A stretch of 64,000 nucleotides of DNA from Blastochloris viridis (GCF_001402875.1 NZ_CP012946.1:3388001-3452000), one strand, 5' to 3'; positions 8,393 to 20,681 are shown, numbered from the stretch's first letter. Translations and numbers: made by a program. The notes: generated by a model not told the origin, from the sequence alone.

Positions 8393-9202
8393 TCAGTACT
8401 TCCGCACCACGACCGGCGGCGGCGCGTCATAGCCACCGAGCGCCCACCGCATTGCGAACTTCACGTCGTGGGAGGTGAGGTCGTGGAAGGTGGTCGGGTT
8501 GTGCACAACATTCGTGCCATCGTAATTGATGACATCATCGGTCTTGCCATCGCCGAGGCTGAGGTAACGATAGGCCAGTTCGACGGTGAATGCCGGCGTC
8601 ACGTGGTAGGCGAGACCGGCATGCAAGGCCCAGGCGAAGTTCCATTGGGAGTGGGAACCCGCGTAACCACCTCCGGCGGTTCTCACATTGGCATCATCGT
8701 AGTCGCCGATGGTGACCTCGGCCACACCCAGGCCGACACCAACGAACGGCGTGATGTTGTACCATGTACCAAGATCCAGATACGCATTGGCAAGGAACAG
8801 CCACTCTGATTTTGTTGCATTATAGGTATCTGCTGCAAAATCGTTGACTGAGGTATCGTAATATCTATCGAGCGCGCGGAAGGACGTCGTGCCGCGGTAT
8901 TCGCCGGTCAAGTCGGTCCTGAACCAGTTATTGAACTGATATCCGATGCCGAGGCCGAACAGCCAGCCGCTGTCGAAGCTGCCTTTGTTGAGCACTTCAT
9001 ACTGCGGCGCGGTGTCGCTCAGGATATTGTGATACCGGTCCAGCTGCTGGTTGGTCATGCCGATATCGCCGCGCAGATACCAACCGCTGAACTCTTCGAT
9101 CACCGGAACGCGCTCCAGCAACGGCATGTCCGCCGCGATTGCACAGCTTGTCGTCAGCGCCCAGACACCGGCCGCAAGCGCGAATGTCTTTGAGCCGTTC
9201 AT
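8393..9202 (-). CDS. Outer-membrane beta-barrel protein (Omp31/OMP_b-brl type), upstream paralogue
   Basis: 269 residues. The signal peptide MNGSKTFALAAGVWALTTSCAIA is followed by barrel strands such as FSGWYLRGDIGMTNQQ, GWLFGLGIGYQFNNWFRTDL, WYNITPFVGVGLGVAEV and PAFTVELAYRYLSLGDG. It ends VVVRKY, a C-terminal aromatic residue typical of outer-membrane proteins. The ATG at 9202 is chosen because GGAGG lies 9 nt upstream; the TTG two codons earlier has poor spacing. Upstream are a plausible sigma-70 promoter and a perfect CtrA box, so expression may follow the cell cycle. It is paralogous to the next gene downstream. Confidence 0.88.
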   Translation of the reverse strand: MNGSKTFALAAGVWALTTSCAIAADMPLLERVPVIEEFSGWYLRGDIGMTNQQLDRYHNILSDTAPQYEVLNKGSFDSGWLFGLGIGYQFNNWFRTDLTGEYRGTTSFRALDRYYDTSVNDFAADTYNATKSEWLFLANAYLDLGTWYNITPFVGVGLGVAEVTIGDYDDANVRTAGGGYAGSHSQWNFAWALHAGLAYHVTPAFTVELAYRYLSLGDGKTDDVINYDGTNVVHNPTTFHDLTSHDVKFAMRWALGGYDAPPPVVVRKY

Positions 9203-9253
9203 CTCCAATTCCCTCCGAATGGCAGGGCAACGGAATCAGCCAGCCCACGCCGG

Positions 9254-9283
9254 TTTACACACATCCGGAAGATTGACAGCCAA
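9254..9283 (-). promoter_or_regulatory. Candidate promoter of the outer-membrane protein gene
   Basis: Minus strand TTGGCT (9283-9278) and TGTAAA (9259-9254) are separated by 18 bp and lie about 50 bp upstream of the start at 9202. The match to -35/-10 is moderate. The CtrA box ends 3 bp upstream of the -35 hexamer. Confidence 0.45.
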
Positions 9284-9286
9284 GTA

Positions 9287-9301
9287 TTAAAGAGCACTTA
9301 A
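9287..9301. promoter_or_regulatory. CtrA box (TTAA-N7-TTAA)
   Basis: TTAAAGAGCACTTAA matches the full CtrA consensus TTAA-N7-TTAA, in an AT-rich island that is unusual for this window. More TTAA half sites lie at 9304, 9311, 9366 and 9382. It is 85-100 bp upstream of the outer-membrane protein start. CtrA is the cell-cycle master regulator of alphaproteobacteria. Confidence 0.6.
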
Positions 9302-9387
9302 CCTTAATTCTTAACCACGCGAGCTTACTTCTGATTCGCTAGCAGGTTGCAGTGTAAACACATTGTTAACCTTACCAATGCTTAAAC

Positions 9388-9686
9388 GTGGCCGCGGCGC
9401 CGCCGCGAGGGCGCGCCCGGCCTGCTTGCGTGGCAGGCCCCTGGGTGGGTTCAGAGCGGCGAGATAGCGGTTGGAGACGCGCGCTCCCGGCGCCCGCGCT
9501 TGCCGAGACGCCGAGGCTGCACTGGTCACGCCCACATAGAGCATGCCCACATAGAGAATGTCCGGCCACGCCCAGGCCGGCTCGCGGCGAGCGAGGCCGG
9601 GCGAGGCCGGGCGAGGCCGGGCGAGCCCGCGTCGGCTCGCCCAACCGCTGCTGTCGAGAACGTTCCGGTGAAGCTGCCGCTTCGGG
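9388..9686. other. GC-rich non-coding stretch with decamer repeats and a hairpin after glmM
   Basis: No credible gene. It contains two near-identical 15-bp copies of CCCACATAGAG(C/A)ATG around 9531-9560 and three perfect GCGAGGCCGG decamers at 9591-9620. A perfect 9-bp hairpin follows, GGGCGAGCC (9619-9627) / GGCTCGCCC (9634-9642), 45 bp past the glmM stop; without a T-run it is only a possible glmM terminator. Confidence 0.6.
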
Positions 9687-11039
<1,353 letters not shown>

Positions 11040-11187
11040 GCCTTGATCCTTGGTTGCCGGCCGGCGGCCGGCTGTGGCGCCGCGGCATTCCGATCATAAC
11101 CGGCCCTGGCGCGACGACGTTCAATATTCGTTGCTGAACCTATCGCACCCCGTTGCCGGCGGCGAGTCCGCCATGGCAGCGGACCTC

Positions 11188-11225
11188 GTTTAGGAACAGG
11201 GATTTGGTTTAGGAACAGGGATTTG
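11188..11225. repeat. Perfect tandem duplication of a 19-bp unit
   Basis: GTTTAGGAACAGGGATTTG occurs twice head to tail (11188-11206 and 11207-11225) in the 331-bp region between divergent glmM and the acetoacetyl-CoA synthetase gene. It could be a duplicated regulator site or a slippage product. The rest of the gap holds the two promoters and the inverted repeat at 11309. Confidence 0.85.
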
Positions 11226-11308
11226 GCGGATCGGCCGCCGGAATGGCTGGTTGCAGCGGGCACCGGCGGGCGGGCCCGGCGGATGACTTGTCCGTCCCGC
11301 TCCGGTAG

Positions 11309-11333
11309 AGTTCCATCGGTTGCTCTTGGAACT
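11309..11333. promoter_or_regulatory. Inverted repeat upstream of acetoacetyl-CoA synthetase (candidate operator)
   Basis: AGTTCCA (11309-11315) and TGGAACT (11327-11333) are perfect inverted 7-mers with an 11-bp spacer, centred about 50 bp upstream of the ATG at 11371. The position suits an operator or a 5' UTR hairpin. I cannot name the regulator. Confidence 0.5.
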
Positions 11334-11370
11334 GACAGCACGATAACACCAGTCAAATCGGGAGGAGCAC

Positions 11371-13335
11371 ATGCCGGAACGGGACACGCAACAGCCGCTT
11401 TGGCAGCCGAACCCCGAGCGGGTGGCCGCCAGCAATCTTGCCGCCTTCATGCGCGCCGCCGAGCCGATCGCCGGGCGGCGCTTTAGCAGCTACGCCGAGT
11501 TGCACGCCTGGTCGGTCGAGCACCGGCCGGCGTTCTGGGACCTGATCTGGGACCATTGCGGGGTGATCGGCGACAAGGGCCCGCGCATCCTGATCGACGA
11601 TGCCATGCCCGGCGCCCGCTTCTTCCCCGACGCCCGGCTCAATTTCGCCGAGAACCTGCTGCGCCGCAACGACGCCACCACCGCGCTGGTGTTCCGCGGC
11701 GAGGACAAGCTGGAGCGCCGCCTGAGCTGGGCCGAACTGAACGCCCTGGTATCGCGGCTTCAGCAGGCGCTGGCCGCGGCCGGGGTCGGAGTCGGCGACC
11801 GCGTCGCGGCGATGCTGCCGAACCTGCCAGAAGCCATCGCGGTGATGCTCGCGACCGCCTCGCTTGGCGCGGTGTTCTCGTCCTGCTCGCCCGATTTCGG
11901 CGAGCGCGGCGTGCTCGACCGCTTCGGCCAGATCGAGCCCAAGGTGCTGGTGTCGTGCGACGGCTACTGGTACGCCGGCAAGCGCATCCTGATCGCCGAC
12001 AAGCTCGCTGCGGTCACCGCCAAGCTGCCGACGGTCGAGAAAGTGGTGATCGTGCCCTATCTCGGCGACGCCGGAACCATTGCGGCGAGCCTGCCGAACG
12101 GCGTCGCGCTCGCCAAATTCCTCGGGCCGTTCCAGGCCAAGCCGGTCACCTACGTCCGGCTGCCGTTTGCGACCCCGCTTTATATCCTCTATTCGTCCGG
12201 CACCACGGGCGTGCCGAAGTGCATCGTCCACGGCGCCGGCGGCACGCTGCTGCAGCACCTGAAAGAACATCGGCTGCACTGCGGCGTGAAGCCGGACGAC
12301 CGGGTGTTCTATTTCACCACGCTGGGCTGGATGATGTGGAACTGGCTGGCCTCGGCGCTGGCCAGCGAGGCAACCGTGATCCTGTTCGACGGCTCGCCGT
12401 TTGCGCCGACCCAGACCGTGTTGTTCGACTACGCCCAGTTCGAGCGGGTGACGGTGTTCGGCACCTCGGCGAAATACATCGACGCCTGCAAGAAGGCCGG
12501 GCTCGAGCCCGCCCGCACGCACAATCTGTCCGCCCTCGAACTGATCACCTCGACCGGATCGCCCCTGGCGCCGGACTGCTTCGACTGGGTCTATCGGGCG
12601 ATCAAAAGCGACGTGCACCTTGCCTCGATCTCCGGCGGCACCGACATCGTGTCGTGCTTCGTGCTCGGCGATCCGACCTCGCCGGTGTGGCGCAGCGAGA
12701 TCCAGGCGCCGGGCCTCGGCATGGCGGTCGACGTGTTGGGCGAGAGCGGCACGCCGATCCGCCAGGAGCGCGGCGAGCTGGTGTGCACCAAGGCATTCCC
12801 GTCGATGCCGGTGAAGTTCTGGAACGACCCTGACGGTGCCAAATATCGTGCTGCCTATTTCGAGCGCTTCCCCGGCGTGTGGTGCCACGGCGACTTTGCG
12901 GAGTGGACCGAGCACGGCGGCATGATCATCCACGGCCGCTCCGACGCAACCCTCAACCCCGGCGGGGTACGGATCGGCACCGCGGAGATCTACGCCCAGG
13001 TCGAGCAAATTCCGGAAGTGATCGAGGCAATCGCCATCGGCCAGGATTGGGAGCACGACGTGCGGGTGGTGCTGTTCGTGCGGCTGAAGGACGGCGTCGA
13101 ACTCGACGACGCGCTGACCAAGCGGATCAAGGACCGCATCCGCGCCGGCGCCTCGCCGCGTCACGTGCCGGCCAAGATCCTGCCTGTCGCCGACATTCCG
13201 CGCACCCGCTCGGGAAAAATCACTGAACTCGCGGTGCGCGATATCGTCCACGGCCGGCCGGTGAAGAACACCGAGGCGCTGGCCAATCCGGAGGCGCTGT
13301 CGCTGTTCGAGGGACTGGGCGAGCTCACGACATAG
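11371..13335 (+). CDS. aacS: Acetoacetyl-CoA synthetase
   Basis: 654 residues, the normal length for acetoacetate-CoA ligase, which activates acetoacetate with ATP and CoA. This acyl-adenylate-forming enzyme has the P-loop [10 protein letters not shown] near residue 273, the adenylation core [15 protein letters not shown] and the C-terminal lysine motif RTRSGKITE. The N-terminal segment with [11 protein letters not shown] and [16 protein letters not shown] distinguishes it from acetyl-CoA synthetase. In these bacteria it returns acetoacetate from poly-3-hydroxybutyrate or ketone bodies to central metabolism. GGGAGGAG precedes the ATG. A perfect inverted repeat upstream suggests regulation. 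Confidence 0.93.
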   Translation: MPERDTQQPLWQPNPERVAASNLAAFMRAAEPIAGRRFSSYAELHAWSVEHRPAFWDLIWDHCGVIGDKGPRILIDDAMPGARFFPDARLNFAENLLRRNDATTALVFRGEDKLERRLSWAELNALVSRLQQALAAAGVGVGDRVAAMLPNLPEAIAVMLATASLGAVFSSCSPDFGERGVLDRFGQIEPKVLVSCDGYWYAGKRILIADKLAAVTAKLPTVEKVVIVPYLGDAGTIAASLPNGVALAKFLGPFQAKPVTYVRLPFATPLYILYSSGTTGVPKCIVHGAGGTLLQHLKEHRLHCGVKPDDRVFYFTTLGWMMWNWLASALASEATVILFDGSPFAPTQTVLFDYAQFERVTVFGTSAKYIDACKKAGLEPARTHNLSALELITSTGSPLAPDCFDWVYRAIKSDVHLASISGGTDIVSCFVLGDPTSPVWRSEIQAPGLGMAVDVLGESGTPIRQERGELVCTKAFPSMPVKFWNDPDGAKYRAAYFERFPGVWCHGDFAEWTEHGGMIIHGRSDATLNPGGVRIGTAEIYAQVEQIPEVIEAIAIGQDWEHDVRVVLFVRLKDGVELDDALTKRIKDRIRAGASPRHVPAKILPVADIPRTRSGKITELAVRDIVHGRPVKNTEALANPEALSLFEGLGELTT

Positions 13336-13386
13336 TCTGCCGCGGGCGCCACGGCGCCGACACTCGGTCGGGGCCGGGAAATGCAA

Positions 13387-13410
13387 ATGGCCGGGGCGAC
13401 GCCCGGCCAT
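13387..13410. repeat. Extragenic palindrome, family C
   Basis: ATGGCCGGG / CCCGGCCAT with a 6-nt loop lies between the convergent aacS stop (13335) and the secreted-protein stop (13453). The same arms recur at 16173-16196. It may serve as a bidirectional terminator. Confidence 0.75.
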
Positions 13411-13452
13411 CGTGACGGTCGCTTAGGGCGGAATGCCGGCCGGTCGGCGAGA

Positions 13453-13890
13453 TCAGTTCGACGCCTGCGTCAGCGACGCCCGGCGCGGCGCGGCCGCGAA
13501 GCCCGGGCGGCCACCGCGCACGAAGTCGCACCACAGGCCGGGAACGCCGGCGAGCGTGCCGCGGAACGAGCGGTTGCCGGTCTTGATCACGTCGAAGCAC
13601 GGCTCGAACACCATGCCGCGCAGCGCGGCGCACACGGCTTCGCCGCGAACCCGCAGCGTATCGCGCGGCAGCGCCACATAACGCTCCGGATCGGAGCCCT
13701 TCAGCCGAACGCGGCCGGACACCGAACCGTCGGTCATGATCTTGCCCTGTCCGGCGGTCCCGTCGAAACAGGTGAAAGCGAACTGGCGTCCCACCACGAA
13801 CTCGCGCGCCTGGTGGGCGTTCAATGTCTCCGCCACGACTGGGGTCGCGGCCATGACGAGAGCGGCGGCAATGGCCGTGCGCAGCGACAT
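13453..13890 (-). CDS. Small secreted protein of unknown function
   Basis: 145 residues from the ATG at 13890. A signal peptide (MSLRTAIAAALVMAATPVVA, cut near AETLNAH) precedes a 120-residue domain with four cysteines (FTCFDG, AVCAALRG, EPCFDV, LWCDFV) that could form two disulfides in the periplasm. Similar small proteins are annotated only as hypothetical in related genomes (from memory). The longer in-frame version upstream lacks a better start. It is divergent from the carbamoyltransferase gene; no function is assigned. Confidence 0.75.
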   Translation of the reverse strand: MSLRTAIAAALVMAATPVVAETLNAHQAREFVVGRQFAFTCFDGTAGQGKIMTDGSVSGRVRLKGSDPERYVALPRDTLRVRGEAVCAALRGMVFEPCFDVIKTGNRSFRGTLAGVPGLWCDFVRGGRPGFAAAPRRASLTQASN

Positions 13891-14253
13891 GATACCCCCT
13901 TCGGAAATTAACCAACACAAACCACAGCGGAACACGCAACGCAAGACCCGGGCCGCCCACCGCAAACCCAGCATCGCCGGCAATTGAGGGTGGCCCATGT
14001 TGGAAAACAAGACATTAACAAAGGTGTTGCAAATAGATCATACACGGAAACTCTTTCGGCGTCGGCAGAATTCGGCGCAAATGGGGCATGCAGCGCCAGC
14101 GCCGACGTGCAGACCCGCTTCCGGCAATGGACAATGCCGGCGGCGACCGTTAAGGCCCGAGATCGAGGGACAGCACCCGCTGCGGTCGAGAACGCGGCCG
14201 CCACGGCCGATCCGCCGCGCAGCGGATCATCATCGCGCATCAGGCGAGGCATC
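13891..14253. other. Divergent intergenic region, no gene seen
   Basis: This 363-bp stretch holds the promoters of the secreted protein (minus) and the carbamoyltransferase (plus). A moderately AT-rich patch at 14010-14060 (TTAACA...GATCATACA) could include the plus-strand promoter; I cannot fix -35/-10 elements. No repeat family is evident. Confidence 0.5.
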
Positions 14254-15960
14254 ATGATCATCCTCGGCATCCACACCAACCACGACGCTTCGGCTGCGCT
14301 GTTCGACAACTACCGCATGGTGTCGGCGGTGGCGCTCGAGCGGCTGACCCGCATCAAGAGCGACGGCTACCGCTACCCGGCCGAGGCGGTCGAGGAATGC
14401 CTTGCCATTGCCGGGCTGAGGCGCGAGGACGTCGACGTCATCGCGCTGCCGCGCTCGGAATTCGCGCCGAAATACTTCAAGCGCCAAGCGTGGTGGTCAC
14501 GAGCGAAAGCCGACGGCGAGGGCCGGGTCGATCTGTTCCGCCAGATGGCGCTCCATCTCGGCGCGGCGCCGGACACCATCTTCGACGTCAAGCTGTGGCT
14601 CGATGACCACGGCTTTTCGCCCTCCACCCGCGTCCACTTCTACAACCACCACAACGCCCATGCTTTGGGCGCGCTGTTCCACACCGACTGGTCGGACGCG
14701 CTCATCTACACCGCCGACGGTTATGGCGACCGCGTCAACGCCTCCGCCCGCCAGTTCAAAGACGGCAAGCTGACCGCGCTGTGGGGCGACGATCGCGACG
14801 GCCTCAAGCTGCTCGGCTATGAGGGCGCGCGCTCATCGATCGGGCAGCTCTATCTGGAGGTGACGGCGGCGCTCGGCTTCAAACCGCTGCGCCACGAGGG
14901 CAAGGTGCTGGGCCTTGCTGCCTGGGGCAAACCGGTGTTCGCGCCCGAGCTACGCGCCAACTACACCGTCGACGCGCTGGGCCGCACCCACGGCAAGATG
15001 CGCCTCAAGGATCTGCGCCGCCGCCTCCAGGAAATGGTGAAGAGCGCGCCGCGCGAGGACGTCGCCGCGTCGGTGCAGAGCGTGCTGGAGGACGTGGTAC
15101 TGGAGGCGGTCGGCAACATCCTCCAACGCCACCCGGCCAAGGCGCTCGGCCTCGCCGGCGGGGTGTTCGCCAACGTCAAGCTCAACCAGCGCCTGGCCGA
15201 GCGCTTTCCGTTCGATGAGCTGTTCGTCTATCCGGCAATGTCGGACGCCGGCATCGCCGCCGGCGGCGTGCTGGAGTTCCTGCTTCAGCGCGACGGGCTG
15301 CCGGCCTGGCTGGGTCGGCGCTACCGTTTCGGCGCGCTCTATTACGGCCGCGACTTCGACGCCGATGCCGAAGACGCCTTCCGCGCCGCTGGCGCCTACG
15401 CCGAATATGTCGGCGACCCCGCCGCCGAGGCGGCGCGGCGCATCGCCGAGGGCGCCATCGTCGGCACCTTCCTGGGTCCGATGGAATATGGCCCGCGGGC
15501 GCTCGGTGCGCGCTCGATCATGGCGCGCGCCATCGACCGCTCCATCAACGACACCCTCAACAAACGGCTCGACCGCACCGAGTTCATGCCGTTCGCACCG
15601 GTGGTGCGCATCGAGCGCTACGCCGAGGTTTTTGAACTGCCGAAGAGCCTCGTCTACCCGGCCAATTTCATGACCACCACCTGTGATGTGAAGCCCGCTT
15701 GGCGCGACAAGGTTCCGGCCGTCACCCACGTCGACGGCACCGCCCGGCCACAGTTGATCAGCCGCGGCCAGAACCGGGTTTATTGGGACATCCTGGACGA
15801 ATACGAGAAGCTCACCGGCCTGCCGGTCTTGATCAACACCTCGTTCAACGTCCACGAGGAGCCGATCATCAACGCGCCGGTCGAATGCGTCCGCGCCCTC
15901 AAGGACAGGCGGGTCGACCTCGTCGTCACCCAGGGCGCGATCTGGAGCTTTGCCGGCTAA
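14254..15960 (+). CDS. Carbamoyltransferase, NodU/CmcH (TobZ-like) family
   Basis: 568 residues from the ATG at 14254, with GCGAGG just upstream. The N-terminal ASKHA-fold domain starts MIILGIHTNHDASAAL and has YNHHNAHALGA and YTADGYGD, metal and carbamoyl-adenylate motifs of the family. The C-terminal YrdC-like part has MEYGPRALGARSIMARA and NTSFNVHEEPI. These enzymes use carbamoyl phosphate and ATP to place a carbamoyl group on a hydroxyl of a small molecule (Nod factor, cephalosporin, tobramycin). No sugar-modifying or natural-product genes are adjacent, so the acceptor is unknown; a cell-surface sugar is one possibility. Confidence 0.9.
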   Translation: MIILGIHTNHDASAALFDNYRMVSAVALERLTRIKSDGYRYPAEAVEECLAIAGLRREDVDVIALPRSEFAPKYFKRQAWWSRAKADGEGRVDLFRQMALHLGAAPDTIFDVKLWLDDHGFSPSTRVHFYNHHNAHALGALFHTDWSDALIYTADGYGDRVNASARQFKDGKLTALWGDDRDGLKLLGYEGARSSIGQLYLEVTAALGFKPLRHEGKVLGLAAWGKPVFAPELRANYTVDALGRTHGKMRLKDLRRRLQEMVKSAPREDVAASVQSVLEDVVLEAVGNILQRHPAKALGLAGGVFANVKLNQRLAERFPFDELFVYPAMSDAGIAAGGVLEFLLQRDGLPAWLGRRYRFGALYYGRDFDADAEDAFRAAGAYAEYVGDPAAEAARRIAEGAIVGTFLGPMEYGPRALGARSIMARAIDRSINDTLNKRLDRTEFMPFAPVVRIERYAEVFELPKSLVYPANFMTTTCDVKPAWRDKVPAVTHVDGTARPQLISRGQNRVYWDILDEYEKLTGLPVLINTSFNVHEEPIINAPVECVRALKDRRVDLVVTQGAIWSFAG

Positions 15961-15991
15961 AGTCGCCCTATCAAGGGGTATCGGACCTGGC

Positions 15992-16196
15992 CCGTCATGC
16001 CCGCGCTCGTCGCGAGCATCCAGGTCCTATCCGGTTTCCGCCTGGTCGGTTCGTGATCCCGGAAACAACGTCGCCGAAAAGTCCTTGATCGGAAATTCTA
16101 TTTTCCGACGACCGCATACGAAAAACCGGCCTGATCGTCCGGATTTGTATTAAATGCCTAGGAAAGACGTGGATGGCCGGGACAAAGCCCGGCCAT
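15992..16196. repeat. Cluster of extragenic palindromes: family C, family A (R'-M'-L'), family C
   Basis: The gap after the carbamoyltransferase is nearly all repeats. A degenerate C element (GTCATGCCCGCG ... GAGCATCCAGG) is at 15992-16027. A complete family A element in R'-M'-L' order is at 16029-16150, with GTGATCCCGGAAACAAC, CGCCGAAAAG and CATACGAAAAACCGG as landmarks. A perfect C hairpin, ATGGCCGGG / CCCGGCCAT, is at 16173-16196. Confidence 0.8.
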
Positions 16197-16226
16197 GACG
16201 GCGACAGAGTTCCATGACCGCCGGCG

Positions 16227-18934
<2,708 letters not shown>

Positions 18935-18950
18935 GCGGCCTAATCCACGT

Positions 18951-19526
18951 TCAGGCTGCGGCGCCCTGCGTGCGGCGCCGCGGCTCGATGCGGTCGAACC
19001 GGCGGTAGACCGAGCCGAATTCGTCGTCCTCGCTCCTCGCCACCCGCTCCGGCACTGATGCCCGCCACTCCGCCGGCGGGAACGCCATCCGAAAGAACAC
19101 GTCGCCGGGAATATCGGCTTCGACCTCGGTGAGATGGACGCAATCGACTGCGTCCTGGAGAGCGGTGAACAACGCTTCGCCGCCGATGACGAACACCCGG
19201 TCGCGGCCGTTGGCCAGCGACCAGGCGTCGGCATGGCGCAGGGCGGTGGCAATGTCCGGGCACACCGTGACGCCATCGACGCCGAGTGAACTTGCGCGCG
19301 ACACCACGATGTTCTCGCGCTTCGGCAACGGCTTGCCGATCGACTCGAAGGTCTTGCGCCCCATGATGACGGCGTGATGGAGCGTCAGCGCGCGGAACCG
19401 TTTGAGGTCGCTTCTCAGCCGCCATGGCAAGCGGTTGTCGCAGCCGATCACCCCTTGCGGAGTGCGGGCCACCACGAAGGCGATGGCCGGGCGGGCCTCC
19501 GGAGCGATGGGATCGGTCGCCGTCAC
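18951..19526 (-). CDS. folA: Dihydrofolate reductase FolA
   Basis: 191 residues. It reduces dihydrofolate to tetrahydrofolate with NADPH. Family motifs are IAFVVARTPQGVIGCDNRLPW, LKRFRALTLHHAVIMGRKTFESIG and the nucleotide motif VFVIGGEALF. The start is GTG at 19526, and its last two bases with the next A form the TGA stop of sspB, a 4-nt GTGA overlap suggesting translational coupling. The C-terminus is longer than E. coli FolA, with a basic tail. thyA, which generates the dihydrofolate, lies 1.3 kb away but is divergent, with sspB and ssrA in between. Confidence 0.95.
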   Translation of the reverse strand: MTATDPIAPEARPAIAFVVARTPQGVIGCDNRLPWRLRSDLKRFRALTLHHAVIMGRKTFESIGKPLPKRENIVVSRASSLGVDGVTVCPDIATALRHADAWSLANGRDRVFVIGGEALFTALQDAVDCVHLTEVEADIPGDVFFRMAFPPAEWRASVPERVARSEDDEFGSVYRRFDRIEPRRRTQGAAA

Positions 19527-20101
19527 TTCTTGCGGAAGTTATCGAGCCGCACAACGGTGGCGCCGCTGTCCGGCGCGCCGTCCTGGACCGGCTCGGACGG
19601 CTTGTCCTCGGCCTCGCGCTCGAAGGCCTGAACCGGGCTGCCGGTCAGCGGCACCGAACCGCGCGGTCGGCCCTCGATCGGCTCGACCGCTGCAGGGCGC
19701 GCCGCCGGATCGGCACCCTCGGCGGGCGCCTCGGCCGCAGTGTCGTCGACCACCTCGAACTGCAGCCCGAACTGCACCGACGGATCGAAAAACCCCTTGA
19801 GCGCGCTGAACGGAACGAACAGCCGCTCGGGAATGCCGGAAAACGACAGGCCAACCTCGAAGCCATAGTCCGAGACCGACAGGTCCCAGAACTGGTGCTG
19901 AAGAATGACCGTCATTTCATCGGGGTAGCGTTCGAGCAGACGCGGCGACAGCCGCACCCCCGGCGCCCTGGTGTCGAAGGCAATATAGAAATGGTGCTCG
20001 CCGGGCAGACCGTCGCGCATGGCGTCCTGCAGGACGCGGCGGACCACGCCGCGCAAGGCGTCCTGGGCGAGAAGATCATAGCGAATGTGGTCGACGGCCA
20101 T
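19523..20101 (-). CDS. sspB: SspB family protein, alpha-type adaptor for ssrA-tagged proteins
   Basis: 192 residues from the ATG at 20101 (MAVDHIRYDLLAQDALRGVVRRVL). The 120-residue SspB fold contains HHFYIAFDT, PGVRLSPRLLERYPDEMTVILQHQFWDL and FSGIPERLFVPFSALKGFFDPSVQFGLQFE. A Glu/Ala/Pro-rich linker and a short conserved end (TVVRLDNFRKK) follow; in this family the extreme C-terminus docks on ClpX. SspB tethers ssrA-tagged polypeptides to ClpXP. It lies directly downstream of the tmRNA gene on the same strand, and its stop overlaps the folA start by 4 nt. Confidence 0.92.
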   Translation of the reverse strand: MAVDHIRYDLLAQDALRGVVRRVLQDAMRDGLPGEHHFYIAFDTRAPGVRLSPRLLERYPDEMTVILQHQFWDLSVSDYGFEVGLSFSGIPERLFVPFSALKGFFDPSVQFGLQFEVVDDTAAEAPAEGADPAARPAAVEPIEGRPRGSVPLTGSPVQAFEREAEDKPSEPVQDGAPDSGATVVRLDNFRKK

Positions 20102-20354
20102 ACGAGGACAAAACCGGTCACGCCTTGAGAGCAAAACCCCACGCCCGGCTGGCGCGAGACGAGATTCGAGGTTCATTCCTAAGCGCCGCGACGGCGCCTG
20201 TCGAATCCAGCTTTTATACGAACCCGATTGGCGTCCATCCGGCGAAACCGCTCCGCTACAGCGTATTGGCGGAGCCCGCCGTAAACCATTGAAATCACCG
20301 CCGAAACCCCGGCAGGAATGGGGTATCCGCCCGGCGGAGGGCGCAGAGAGAAGT
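20102..20354. other. ssrA-sspB spacer
   Basis: This 253-bp spacer has no gene. A TATAAA hexamer on the minus strand near 20214 (GTTCGTATAAAAGC) could be the -10 of an sspB promoter, and GATTCGA (20162) / TCGAATC (20197) frame a GCGCCG-rich hairpin ahead of the sspB start. Whether sspB is read from ssrA transcription or its own promoter is unresolved. Confidence 0.45.
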
Positions 20355-20380
20355 GGAGGCTTCTGTTGCCAGGTGCCTCC
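20355..20380 (-). terminator. Candidate terminator after ssrA
   Basis: GGAGGC (20355-20360) pairs with GCCTCC (20375-20380) around a 14-nt loop. On the minus strand it is followed by ACTTCTCTC. It lies just past the coding piece of the tmRNA. Confidence 0.45.
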
Positions 20381-20388
20381 GAACCCCG

Positions 20389-20676
20389 CCTAGTACGCGC
20401 AAGGCACTAGGGCTTTAAGTGGTCTTTCAAACCGCGTCACGCGGCCTGAGCAACCGGCGCATAGTTGTCATTCGCAACTACACTAATGGCCCGATAACGG
20501 CGGAACCATGCCGGGCAAAAGCACACCCTTTACGCCCTCGTCGATCCTATTTCGCCCCCGCCGCAGCCGGCCTGTTCGGTTCAGAACCGGCTGGGGTGGA
20601 GGCGCCGGGTACCGCCCCCGGGTCCGAAAGGTTTATTCCGATAGCCATTTATCGCCATATCCGGCTTGCGCCGGCC
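20389..20676 (-). ncRNA. ssrA: tmRNA (ssrA), circularly permuted two-piece alphaproteobacterial type
   Basis: The tag frame on the minus strand, 20475-20440 with stop at 20439-20437, encodes ANDNYAPVAQAA, preceded by TAGTT, the expected resume-codon context. The order is permuted. The acceptor piece comes first: a hairpin at 20675-20661, then T-arm CCGGG/CCCGG at 20621-20605 and acceptor strand CGCCTCC-A-CC at 20604-20595. A processed loop with stem CAGCCGG/CCGGCTG follows, then the coding piece starting GGGGGCG at 20559 with AGGATCGACGAGG. Acceptor strands pair as 7 bp with G-U at position 3, the alanine identity pair. The last hairpin, CCTAGT/ACTAGG, is at 20411-20389. The T-loop (GGCGGTA) is not the usual TTCRANT. 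tmRNA rescues stalled ribosomes and tags the product for ClpXP. Exact mature ends are inferred. Confidence 0.93.
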
Positions 20677-20681
20677 TCATG

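Noticed and set aside
9260-9390. AT-rich region with TTAA sites as a replication origin
   Set aside because: One CtrA box alone is insufficient; there are no DnaA-box clusters and no dnaA, hemE or parAB genes nearby.
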